A stretch of DNA of 54,316 nt, taken from positions 1 through 54,316 of IMG/VR virus record IMGVR_UViG_3300029258_005835; one strand, written 5' to 3'. This DNA is from a virus. Below the pieces are notes generated by a model, which made no database searches, was not told where the DNA came from, and saw only the letters and a program-made list of their open reading frames with translations. Within the stretch, counting starts at the first letter, position 1. Each line of letters starts with the position of its first letter. The position numbers and the translations under genes are program-made. Shown here in pieces: positions 1 to 6,448 of the stretch.

Positions 1-486
1 GTCCGTGTAGGTGCGCTTGCCCAGCTCGGAGTTCTCGAAGCAGGTCACAGCACAGGTGAGGACGTTGGTATCCCCGATGCCCATGCGGGTCAGGGTATCC
101 ACTACCTCGTCCGCCATATCCTGTACCTGCTCGAGGGTGGCATCGGGAGCGTACTCAGGGTAGCCGTAAAAGGTTTTCAACCCGAAGTACCGTGTCCAGC
201 CGACTTGGAGCACCCTATCATGCGAGTAGAAGAAGTGGTGTCCCTCGACATCTACAGCAGGGTCGCGCTCCGCTATCCTGTCGAGCAGGGCATGGTCGAT
301 TTTCCGCAGGATAGGGGCGACCGCCTCATCCACGTCCATGAACACACGGATGGTGTCCCTGCTGCTGTACCGGAGAAACGCCAGTATATCCCGCAGATCA
401 GCGGAGACGATGGACTTCCCCTCGCTGGATTGGATGGCGAGGAAGCCGCTCCCGAGGTCGAGCAGCTCATAGGCGGTGATCCTCAT
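1..486 (-). CDS. Unknown protein, partial at left edge (possible DNA polymerase B-related)
   Basis: Open reading frame of at least 162 residues starting at an ATG whose complement is 484-486 and running off the left edge, so the C-terminus is missing. The start overlaps the stop of the upstream gene by ATGA, which supports translational coupling. It contains the acidic stretch FMDVDEAVAPILRK and, near the edge, a helix-rich segment (DMADEVVDTLTRMGI followed by a CAVTCFEN patch). That segment resembles a region seen in phage and linear-plasmid B-family polymerases before the catalytic domain. This resemblance is from memory and no catalytic motif lies inside the window. If right, the element would carry a second DNA polymerase besides the A-family enzyme at 17.9 kb. 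The gene itself is solid; the function is not. Confidence 0.6.
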   Translation of the reverse strand, partial: MRITAYELLDLGSGFLAIQSSEGKSIVSADLRDILAFLRYSSRDTIRVFMDVDEAVAPILRKIDHALLDRIAERDPAVDVEGHHFFYSHDRVLQVGWTRYFGLKTFYGYPEYAPDATLEQVQDMADEVVDTLTRMGIGDTNVLTCAVTCFENSELGKRTYTD

Positions 487-1022
487 AATCCCGCCCTTCG
501 CATCGCGACCTCCGGCACTTTGCCGCCGAGCCGTAGTATCTGCGGGACCAGCTGCGGAGCGCGCCTTGGCTCCTTCTTCAACGTCTCTTTGAGTTGGTGT
601 ATCCATCGCATCCGGTGTGCTCTCATCGAGGGGGATTCCTTCTCACCGCCGCGTTTGGTGTCTTTCCGCCTCCCGCCCTTCGTGTACCGCAGTTCCTCTG
701 GTAGGGTGTACGATACGCGGTCTACCCAGTCCCATGGGCTAATAACCCGTCGCATCTTGTAGTCGAATGTGGTCAGGTCTTTGCTCCTGTACCATGCATA
801 GACAGCGCGCGTGAAGCCCTCGTAGAACCCGCGAGTCCCCGGCTCCAAGTCGGGGTTGAATCGGCGGAAGCGGTTATAGAACAGTTGGCGGCTGCCGGTC
901 ATCCGTCTGACCTCGGTGTACCTCAAGGATTTGAACTTGGAGAACTCTCGTGCTTCCTCTGGTAGGAAGTGGCGCCGTATCAGCTCTCGGTAGCGGAGGG
1001 AGCGTTTGGATACTCTAGCCAT
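483..1022 (-). CDS. Unknown basic protein, 179 aa
   Basis: Second gene of the leftward operon. Its start overlaps the end of the regulator gene by 8 nt and its stop overlaps the next start by ATGA, so the three genes are co-transcribed. The protein is Arg/Lys-rich (start MARVSKRSLRYRELIRRHF, many KR and RR pairs, a KGGRRKDTKRGG linker around residue 115), which fits nucleic-acid binding. No catalytic motif or membrane segment is seen. Its place just before the partial, possibly polymerase-related gene suggests an accessory DNA-binding role, but that is inference only. I do not recognise the family. Confidence 0.7.
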   Translation of the reverse strand: MARVSKRSLRYRELIRRHFLPEEAREFSKFKSLRYTEVRRMTGSRQLFYNRFRRFNPDLEPGTRGFYEGFTRAVYAWYRSKDLTTFDYKMRRVISPWDWVDRVSYTLPEELRYTKGGRRKDTKRGGEKESPSMRAHRMRWIHQLKETLKKEPRRAPQLVPQILRLGGKVPEVAMRRAGL

Positions 1023-1248
1023 GGTTCTTGCTCCTCGCTTTTCTGGCGACGGTCCTCAACCGCTCGCTCGCCAGCTTGGATGGTCTGCTCTTGCCTGTTT
1101 CCCAACGGCTGACGGTGGAGATGGATACGCCTAGCAGGGTTGCCAGTTCTTGGCCGGTCAGCCCCAGGCGTTTCCTTGCCGACTTGAGTTCAAGCGGGGA
1201 TAGTCCTGCTAGTCCCGCGAAGCCTTCTGGGGTAATGCGGACACCCAC
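1015..1248 (-). CDS. XRE-family helix-turn-helix regulator, 77 aa
   Basis: Short transcription regulator with a classical Cro/C1-type HTH. LELKSARKRLGLTGQELATL is followed by LGVSISTVSRWETGKSRP, which gives the 'recognition helix then WE-x-G-x-xxP' signature of this family at about residues 18-58. It is the first gene of the leftward operon. A promoter with TTGACA/TACACT lies 21-49 nt upstream of the start. A 14-bp palindrome, GTACACCAGTGTAC, at 1323-1336 lies in the divergent control region, so it probably represses its own operon and/or the rightward early operon. The regulatory assignment is inference; the fold is clear. Confidence 0.88.
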   Translation of the reverse strand: MGVRITPEGFAGLAGLSPLELKSARKRLGLTGQELATLLGVSISTVSRWETGKSRPSKLASERLRTVARKARSKNHG

Positions 1249-1268
1249 GGCTTACCTCCTGACGAGGT

Positions 1269-1297
1269 AGTGTATCAGATGATTAACCATTTGTCAA
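1269..1297 (-). promoter_or_regulatory. Sigma-70-like promoter, leftward operon
   Basis: On the minus strand TTGACA (1292-1297) is followed after 17 nt by TACACT (1269-1274). It sits immediately upstream of the XRE regulator gene and faces left. Confidence 0.7.
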
Positions 1298-1317
1298 ATC
1301 GACAGCGCCGCTTTTAA

Positions 1318-1355
1318 CACCAGTACACCAGTGTACCAGCGTACCAGTACACAGG
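1318..1355. repeat. Palindrome and half-site cluster, candidate operator
   Basis: Perfect palindrome GTACACCAGTGTAC at 1323-1336, followed by two further GTACCAG half-sites up to about 1355, all between the two divergent promoters. Placement and symmetry fit an operator for the XRE regulator encoded next door. Binding is inferred. Confidence 0.5.
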
Positions 1356-1381
1356 CTTTTTTGCGGAACCTGCAACGGGGG

Positions 1382-1410
1382 TTGACAAAGCGGGCTAGAT
1401 GTGGTAGTGT
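1382..1410 (+). promoter_or_regulatory. Sigma-70-like promoter, rightward early operon
   Basis: TTGACA at 1382-1387, 17-nt spacer, then TAGTGT at 1405-1410. It faces the operon beginning at 1578. The -10 is weaker than in the other promoters of the window. Confidence 0.5.
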
Positions 1411-1442
1411 GCCGCCACACGCTCGTATAGGGTGTTATAAAA

Positions 1443-1532
1443 GGCCACGATGGGCGAGCACGCAGCACGATCAGGAATGACCAGCACGCAACACGAGCAC
1501 GCAACACGGGCACTGGTATAGGCCACGATGGG
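1443..1532. repeat. Short direct repeats in the 1249-1577 intergenic region
   Basis: The intergenic region holds no gene but is repeat-rich. The 12-mer GGCCACGATGGG occurs at 1443-1454 and 1521-1532. The 13-mer AGCACGCAACACG is tandem at 1483-1495 and 1496-1508, with a one-base variant at 1457-1469. These could be regulator sites or a minor origin. Nothing else is seen in this stretch besides the promoters and palindrome listed separately. Confidence 0.6.
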
Positions 1533-1577
1533 AGCGCACTAGCGAAGGGCACGACCGGCGAGTGCGACGGAGGGGAA

Positions 1578-1817
1578 ATGGCGGTGATACTGCGATCCGG
1601 CAAGACCAAGCTGATGCGGGCGAAGGAAGCGGAGCTGAAGATGCCGCTGAAACGGGCTATCGGCGAGGCATTCGAGCGCACGCAGTCCCTCCCAGCTGTG
1701 GCCGCAGAGCTGCGCATTAACGAACGCACACTGTACAACTGGATGCCCCGATTGGGCATCACGGTCAAGGTGACGCTGGTTGGTATCGAGGACGATAACG
1801 GTAAGAATGGCCACTAG
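1578..1817 (+). CDS. Small Fis-like helix-turn-helix protein, 79 aa
   Basis: The start follows a good GGAGGGGAA ribosome-binding site. The C-terminal half holds a Fis/NtrC-type HTH (LPAVAAELRINERTLYNWMP, about residues 38-57), the arrangement used to choose between operator sites. The N-terminus is basic. It is the first gene of the rightward early operon and is preceded by the repeat-rich control region, so it may be an early regulator. No known gene name can be assigned. Confidence 0.75.
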   Translation: MAVILRSGKTKLMRAKEAELKMPLKRAIGEAFERTQSLPAVAAELRINERTLYNWMPRLGITVKVTLVGIEDDNGKNGH

Positions 1818-1832
1818 AACACGGGGGCAGAT

Positions 1833-2000
1833 ATGAAGAAGAACCCTGGGCGTAGGGAGCGGCGGATGGAGTCGCGACAGAGTGTGGACCGGAACGGGGT
1901 GTCGCACAGTCGGCACTACCGAGGGTGCCTGCATTTGAGTGAGTACCCTGACCGCGGCTCGCGGCGCAAGATGTTGGGGTTGTCGAAACAACCGTCGTAG
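1833..2000 (+). CDS. Small basic protein, 55 aa
   Basis: ATG at 1833 after a GGGGGCAG ribosome-binding site, stop at 1998-2000. The peptide is very Arg-rich (MKKNPGRRERRMESR start) with a few His residues and no recognisable fold. It fills the 16-28 nt tight spacing of the operon between the HTH and zinc-ribbon genes, which supports translation. Function unknown. Confidence 0.5.
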   Translation: MKKNPGRRERRMESRQSVDRNGVSHSRHYRGCLHLSEYPDRGSRRKMLGLSKQPS

Positions 2001-2027
2001 GAGGCGAGAATATAAGGGGGTAGAACC

Positions 2028-2270
2028 ATGTCCCACCAATGCGTACTACCGAGTGAGGCACCCTACTGCACAGCGTGCGGACGCCGCCTGTTTTTGGAGC
2101 GAGAAGTCCAAGATAGGCGGCCTGTTTATTTCTGGTACTGCGCTACGGGGTGCAGCCGCCGCTACCCGTTCATATTGCCGAATGGTAACAACGGGAGCGG
2201 CAACGGGAGCAACGGTAACGGGGGCAACGGGGGAGTGGCCCACCAGCAGTCCCTTGCGGTCGTCGCATAG
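2028..2270 (+). CDS. Zinc-ribbon protein with Gly/Asn tail, 80 aa
   Basis: The start follows AGGGGGTAGAACC. Residues 13-45 carry CTACG and CATGCSRRYPF, one four-ligand zinc ribbon. The C-terminus is a low-complexity Asn/Gly/Ser run (about residues 52-70), likely a flexible linker, ending hydrophobic. It is one of many free-standing zinc-ribbon proteins in this element. It directly precedes the ribonucleotide reductase gene (26-nt gap). Role unknown; DNA or protein binding is the usual use of this fold. Confidence 0.7.
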   Translation: MSHQCVLPSEAPYCTACGRRLFLEREVQDRRPVYFWYCATGCSRRYPFILPNGNNGSGNGSNGNGGNGGVAHQQSLAVVA

Positions 2271-2295
2271 CCGGAATCTAGGAAGGATCACCGCG

Positions 2296-4413
2296 ATGCT
2301 GGATCGGATTGAGCCGCAGTTCGGGGAGAACGCACAGAAGGTGCTGTGCAAGCGCTATCTTCGTAGATTAGACAGCAACCGCGATCCCTGTCCTCACTGT
2401 GGTGTATACCACGAGACACCAGCGGAGATGATCGACAGGGTCACGTTCGGCAACGACCATTACTACAATCTCTTGGCGAGCCTCGACTTCCTTCCTGGCA
2501 GCCCTACCCTGTTCAATGTTGGTACAGGGACAGGAACGAGCAGTAGCTGCTTCAAATTCGACGTCGCCGACAGCATGGAAAGTATCATGGACGTCGCGCG
2601 CAAGGCAGCGTTCGTGTTGAAGTGGGGAGGCGGCACAGGGTACGTGCTGTCGGCTCTCCGGCCAGAAGGCGCACCGATCGCGACTACTCACGGCAAGGCG
2701 TGTGGCCCGATAGCCGTGTTGCGGTTGTACCACGCTATCGCTCAGATGGTGACTCAGGGCGGCAAGCGGGCTGGAGCGCAGATGGCAGTGTTGCATTGTG
2801 AGCACCCAGACGTGGAGAAGTTTATCCGGTGCAAGGCGGATAGTCAGGACGCGCTTACTACTTTCAACATCTCAGTCGCTTGTACAAACGACTTCATGGA
2901 GGCGGCGGCGCGGTATTACCACAATCGGGAGGCGCCTGTTCCTCGAGAGTACGATCTCCTTGCACAGATGGCTGATAATGCGTGGAAGTATGGTGATCCG
3001 GGCTGCTTTTTCATCGACGCTGCGGAGGCAAGCAACCCAACACCGTGGTTGGGTCAGTTGACGGGCACGAACCCCTGCGGGGAAGTCCCACTGCTCGACA
3101 ACGAGCCGTGCAATCTCGGTAGCATCAATCTCAGCCACATGCTCGAGTACTACACCGACGGGACCGTTAGGGGATTCGATGTGACCAAGCTGGAGGATAC
3201 AGCTAGGTTGGCGGTGCGGTATTTGGACAAGGTATTGGACCTCAACCTGTTCCCTGATCCGGTTATCACTGAGGCGGCGTTGTGCACGCGGAAGCTGGGT
3301 TTGGGCGTCATGGGTTGGGCAGACGCGTTGGCTATGCTCCAGATGAGTTACGCCTCCGAGGATGCGCTGGTGGTCGCCGATGTGGTGATGCAGACTATCC
3401 AGAAAGCTGCTCACGATGAGAGCGTCAAACTCGGGGCGGAGAAGGGCTGCTACCCTGCCTACATAGGCACTAGCGGAGAGGGCCTTCGAGCGGAGCGAAG
3501 GAATGCGGCTTTGACTTGCATTGCTCCCTCTGGGTCTATCAGCGTTCTCGCTGGGTGCAGTAGCGGGATAGAACCTCACTTCACACTCGATGGATACCGT
3601 GCGCTGGGTGATGGGACTCGGCTGGAAGAGAAGCCGCAGGTCGACTTTGGGGAGTATCGTCCTCTGACTGCGCTCGAGATACCGTGGGAGTGGCATATTC
3701 GGCACCAAGCTATGTTTCAGAAGCACACTGATCTTGCTGTCAGCAAGACAGTCAATCTGCCCGAGGACGCAACTGAGGCTGACGTGCTCGGTGCCTACAT
3801 CATGGCGTGGGAGTCAGGGTGCAAGGGAGTCACGGTCTACCGGAACATGAGCCGCGACAGGCAAGTCATTGTGGGCGCGGATGAGTTAGACCACCTCCAC
3901 GGTCACGTCCTGTCTCCTGCCTCTGTCATGGCGTCTAGTGAGATTTCACGAAACGGGCGGCGCAAGATGCCCATTGATGCTACCAGCATCCGGCACAAGT
4001 TCAGTGTCAGTGGGATGGAGGGTTATCTCCATGTGGGTCTCTATCCCGATGGTTCTCCCGGGGAAGTGTTCATTACTGGGACAAAGCAGGGGTCGACTAT
4101 CAACGGTCTCATGGATGCAGTAGCCGTCCTGACGAGTATTGCTCTACAGTACGGTGTTCCTGTTGAGTCTCTTGTCAACAAGATGCGGGGGACTCGGTTT
4201 GAGCCTAGCGGTTTCACTGAGAATCAGGACATACCGAACGCGTCATCGGTGCTGGACTATATCTATAGGTTCTTAGGCAGACGGTTCATCGAGACCGATG
4301 GCAAGCTGGAGCAGCTGAACTCCGGTATGCTCTGCCCCGATTGTGGAGCGGAGGCCGTCTTGCAGGAAGGTTGCCTGACGTGCAGCAGAGGGTGTGGCTG
4401 GTCGAGGTGCTAG
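2296..4413 (+). CDS. nrdJ: Adenosylcobalamin-dependent (class II) ribonucleoside-diphosphate reductase, 705 aa
   Basis: Reduces ribonucleotides to deoxyribonucleotides for DNA synthesis, using vitamin B12 coenzyme and no oxygen. Family features seen: GTGTGTSSSCFKFDVADSME and then KWGGGTGYVLSALRPEGAPI in the N-terminal third; NPCGEVPLLDNEPCNLGSIN, with the catalytic Cys, at about residues 258-277; the CKGVTVYR segment near the end of the barrel; and a C-terminal CPDC...CSRGCGW cysteine cluster that acts as a swinging thiol or zinc tail. An open frame extends upstream to 1939, but ATG 2296 is chosen because it follows AGGAAGGA and starts the conserved sequence. No intein or intron is present. 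It implies a host that makes or imports cobalamin and may be anaerobic. Confidence 0.93.
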   Translation: MLDRIEPQFGENAQKVLCKRYLRRLDSNRDPCPHCGVYHETPAEMIDRVTFGNDHYYNLLASLDFLPGSPTLFNVGTGTGTSSSCFKFDVADSMESIMDVARKAAFVLKWGGGTGYVLSALRPEGAPIATTHGKACGPIAVLRLYHAIAQMVTQGGKRAGAQMAVLHCEHPDVEKFIRCKADSQDALTTFNISVACTNDFMEAAARYYHNREAPVPREYDLLAQMADNAWKYGDPGCFFIDAAEASNPTPWLGQLTGTNPCGEVPLLDNEPCNLGSINLSHMLEYYTDGTVRGFDVTKLEDTARLAVRYLDKVLDLNLFPDPVITEAALCTRKLGLGVMGWADALAMLQMSYASEDALVVADVVMQTIQKAAHDESVKLGAEKGCYPAYIGTSGEGLRAERRNAALTCIAPSGSISVLAGCSSGIEPHFTLDGYRALGDGTRLEEKPQVDFGEYRPLTALEIPWEWHIRHQAMFQKHTDLAVSKTVNLPEDATEADVLGAYIMAWESGCKGVTVYRNMSRDRQVIVGADELDHLHGHVLSPASVMASSEISRNGRRKMPIDATSIRHKFSVSGMEGYLHVGLYPDGSPGEVFITGTKQGSTINGLMDAVAVLTSIALQYGVPVESLVNKMRGTRFEPSGFTENQDIPNASSVLDYIYRFLGRRFIETDGKLEQLNSGMLCPDCGAEAVLQEGCLTCSRGCGWSRC

Positions 4414-4437
4414 TTTCACTTGGAAAGGGGCCGCAGT

Positions 4438-4941
4438 ATGCCGTACAAAGCCCCGTATAGTGGCCAGCCGGAGAAGATGAAGCGGTGGCGCCGCGCGTAC
4501 GATCGCACTCGGCGGCATGGTGCGAACTGGAGGCAGATAATCAACGACCAGGACGGGCTGTGCGCGATCTGCCGAGAGAGAATGATCGCGCACTTCCACG
4601 AGCCGTTCGGTGAGGACCACAACGGGAACGGGAACATGCAGCAGCGGATCGGGTTGTGTGTGTCTTGCCACAAGTGGCAGGACGAGGAGCACATGGGGTT
4701 ACTCACGAACTGGCCGGGGAACTCCAGTATGCACGTGGTGGATGTGCTGGCGGAGCAGCGGGAGTGCGGCAGCTACGTGAAGTGGTGCGAGAAGTACGGA
4801 GTCGCCCCGAAGGTCGGGGGCATATTCTCGCAGTTCGTGTGGCCGAATGGCAACGGCGGGACGCAGCTGGAGATGCTGGATGTGATGGTGGTGGAGTGTA
4901 GAGCCAACCCTGAATCGAGAGAGGGGAGTACTAGCCAATGA
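4438..4941 (+). CDS. Endonuclease VII/HNH-like nuclease, 167 aa
   Basis: ATG 4438 follows AAAGGGG. The domain at about residues 35-75 shows CAIC, then DHNGNGNMQQRIGLC and VSCH. This is the Cys2...Asp-His...Cys2-His layout of the recombination endonuclease VII branch of the HNH/beta-beta-alpha-metal nucleases. These enzymes cleave branched DNA or act as homing endonucleases. There is no adjacent intron-like sequence, so a resolvase or free-standing mobile nuclease role is equally possible. Its stop overlaps the next gene by ATGA. Confidence 0.75.
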   Translation: MPYKAPYSGQPEKMKRWRRAYDRTRRHGANWRQIINDQDGLCAICRERMIAHFHEPFGEDHNGNGNMQQRIGLCVSCHKWQDEEHMGLLTNWPGNSSMHVVDVLAEQRECGSYVKWCEKYGVAPKVGGIFSQFVWPNGNGGTQLEMLDVMVVECRANPESREGSTSQ

Positions 4942-5630
4942 CAAAGGCACTAGAGAAGGCAAGCAGCGGCGCTGAGACGGGCGACAAAGTAGCAGAGAGT
5001 AGACCGAGGACCGTATCCATATCCCCAGCCTCAATGACCGACTCAGTAGCCGACTGGCCGCTGCACCGCGTCATTGAGCATCTCCGGCAGAAGGAGAAAG
5101 CGGACAAGGACGCCATCCAGCCCGTCCGTCTCCACTGCCGGTCAACAATCAAGTCCCTAGTGGACGTCATAGACTCACTGGCGAAGCGATACGACACATC
5201 ACGCAACCGCCTGTGCCGCTGGATGTCCTACCACGCTGCCTACTTCGCGCGGGAGGACGCGACTATCACCAAGCTGACGGGGGTACAGTCGCTGGTCCGT
5301 GACCTGTGCCTGATGGATGACGATACGGACACGCTGGACATCATGAACAGCCTTACTCCGTACGCGCCTCGCGTGGTGGATGAGAACACAGCTCACCTCT
5401 ACCTCTACGACGCGTGGGTAGCTTCCGATTTCGACGATATGGCGCGCGTCTGTGGTGTCTACCGCTACCGGATAGTCCAAGTGTATCTTATCAAATCCAT
5501 TCTATCAGGCGACTCCGCGCAGTTCGGCGAGACGGCAAACCGTCTGGTGTCCGAGGCCCACAGGTGGGATACATGGATGCAATTCCGGCTGGGGGCGCTG
5601 GAGACGCTGGTGGAGCGGAAGGAAAAGTAG
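4938..5630 (+). CDS. Unknown protein, 230 aa, adjoining the iteron array
   Basis: Translationally coupled to the nuclease gene (ATGA overlap). The N-terminal 35 residues are polar and probably disordered. Residues 65-100 (RLHCRSTIKSLVDVIDSLAK then RYDTSRNRLCRWMSYHA) look like a ribbon-helix-helix or helix-turn-helix DNA-binding segment, and the rest is predicted mostly helical. It lies immediately upstream of five iteron-like repeats (5640-5861), so an iteron-binding replication initiator or partition protein is an attractive but untested idea. No family recognised. Confidence 0.7.
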   Translation: MTKALEKASSGAETGDKVAESRPRTVSISPASMTDSVADWPLHRVIEHLRQKEKADKDAIQPVRLHCRSTIKSLVDVIDSLAKRYDTSRNRLCRWMSYHAAYFAREDATITKLTGVQSLVRDLCLMDDDTDTLDIMNSLTPYAPRVVDENTAHLYLYDAWVASDFDDMARVCGVYRYRIVQVYLIKSILSGDSAQFGETANRLVSEAHRWDTWMQFRLGALETLVERKEK

Positions 5631-5638
5631 GGTGCATT

Positions 5639-5924
5639 TTGACCCACAATCCCACGGTGTGTGTTTGTGGGTCAACGGGGGTTGCAGGGGGGGTCTGCTG
5701 GGGGGTCGACGGGGGGTGCAAGGAGGTCAACGCATGGTGAAATCTGACACACAAACACACGGTGCGGGTCTGTGGGTCAGCGGATTTGACACACAATCCC
5801 ACGGTGCGGGTTTGTGTGATGACACACAAACACACGGTGTAACTGACACACAAACACACAGTACTCCTTACGCGTGCGCGCGCGTATAAGTACCTTATAG
5901 ATATTAAGATTTTGTCTGTTGAGA
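5639..5924. repeat. Iteron-like array with G-quadruplex motif and AT-rich tract; candidate origin
   Basis: Five copies of the 20-mer pattern TGACmCACAAwCmCACGGTG start at 5640, 5745, 5787, 5820 and 5844. The first two continue into an inverted half (GTGTTTGTGGGTCAA at 5661-5675 and its equivalent ending at 5780), forming 37-nt hairpins, and the third overlaps the fourth. Between copies 1 and 2 lie four G-runs of 5, 7, 6 and 6 (5677-5716) with 5-6 nt loops. An AT-rich stretch with TATAAG, TTATAGATATTAAGATTTT follows at 5885-5916. This is the classic build of an iteron origin with an unwinding element. The copies are all spaced by multiples of three, so a repetitive peptide could also be encoded (separate entry). 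Confidence 0.7.
5734..5889 (+). CDS. Possible repetitive 51-aa peptide within the iteron array
   Basis: ATG 5734 is preceded by AAGGAGG at 5720-5726 with ideal 7-nt spacing. The reading frame runs through the DNA repeats and yields a peptide with repeats of the type D-T-Q-(T/S)-H-G-A-G-L. The same frame is open back to a GTG at 5632, where repeat 1 reads DPQSHGVCLWVNG. Spacing of all five DNA repeats is a multiple of 3 (105, 42, 33, 24). Either the repeats are protein-coding or the ribosome-binding site is fortuitous. Low confidence as a gene. Confidence 0.3.
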   Translation: MVKSDTQTHGAGLWVSGFDTQSHGAGLCDDTQTHGVTDTQTHSTPYACARV

Positions 5925-5976
5925 CTGGGACGGCCAAAAACAGCGAAAATCAGCGGAAATTGAAGGGGGCCGAAAA

Positions 5977-6213
5977 ATGAGCGAGCAAAAAGAGACATAC
6001 CGGACGGGCAGGGTCGGCGTGCTGGACGCGCCGACGGATGCGGGGGCACCGGAGGACGTGATAACGCCGGAGGAGCACGCAGTGCTGGAGAAGGAGTGGT
6101 TGGCGGCGAAGTCCGCTGGGGAAACCAACCAGCGCTGGAGGTGGCCGTCTGCGGAGCGCCTGCTGGCGGCTCGGGCAACCCGCGGGAATCACGGGTACAG
6201 ATTTGGCCTGTAG
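5977..6213 (+). CDS. Small unknown protein, 78 aa
   Basis: ATG 5977 follows GAAGGGGGCCGAAAA. Mostly charged and helical (PEEHAVLEKEWLAAK, then SAERLLAARATRGN). No known motif or membrane segment. It is the first gene after the candidate origin. Function unknown. Confidence 0.55.
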   Translation: MSEQKETYRTGRVGVLDAPTDAGAPEDVITPEEHAVLEKEWLAAKSAGETNQRWRWPSAERLLAARATRGNHGYRFGL

Positions 6214-6223
6214 GGTTGTAGCG

Positions 6224-6448
6224 GTGATAGAGGTAGTGAACAACCAGCGCCTAGAAAGCGATTCTTGCTGGGGCAAGGGAGAAAAAGGCGAAGGTGAATC
6301 AATATCGAGTGCTGGATCAGCCAAGGAGTCAGCAAGTGCGGCGCGGGGAAGATCAACGGGTGAGCGCTGGCACCCGCCTCGCGTCTCACGCCTACAGCAA
6401 CCACAGCGGCCACACGGCTTGCTAGAGGAGGGAACCGTCCGATGGTAA
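6224..6448 (+). other. Two competing small ORFs before the helicase
   Basis: The 228 nt between 6214 and 6441 are open in two frames. One runs from GTG 6224 to 6448 (74 aa, Ser/Gly-rich, overlaps the helicase start by 7 nt). The other runs from GTG 6294 to 6425 (43 aa, preceded by AAAGGCGAAG). Neither is recognisable, and I cannot decide which, if either, is translated. Confidence 0.25.

Noticed and set aside
1939-2295. Longer N-terminus of the ribonucleotide reductase frame
   Set aside because: It overlaps the zinc-ribbon gene in another frame, is not reductase-like, and ATG 2296 has its own ribosome-binding site.
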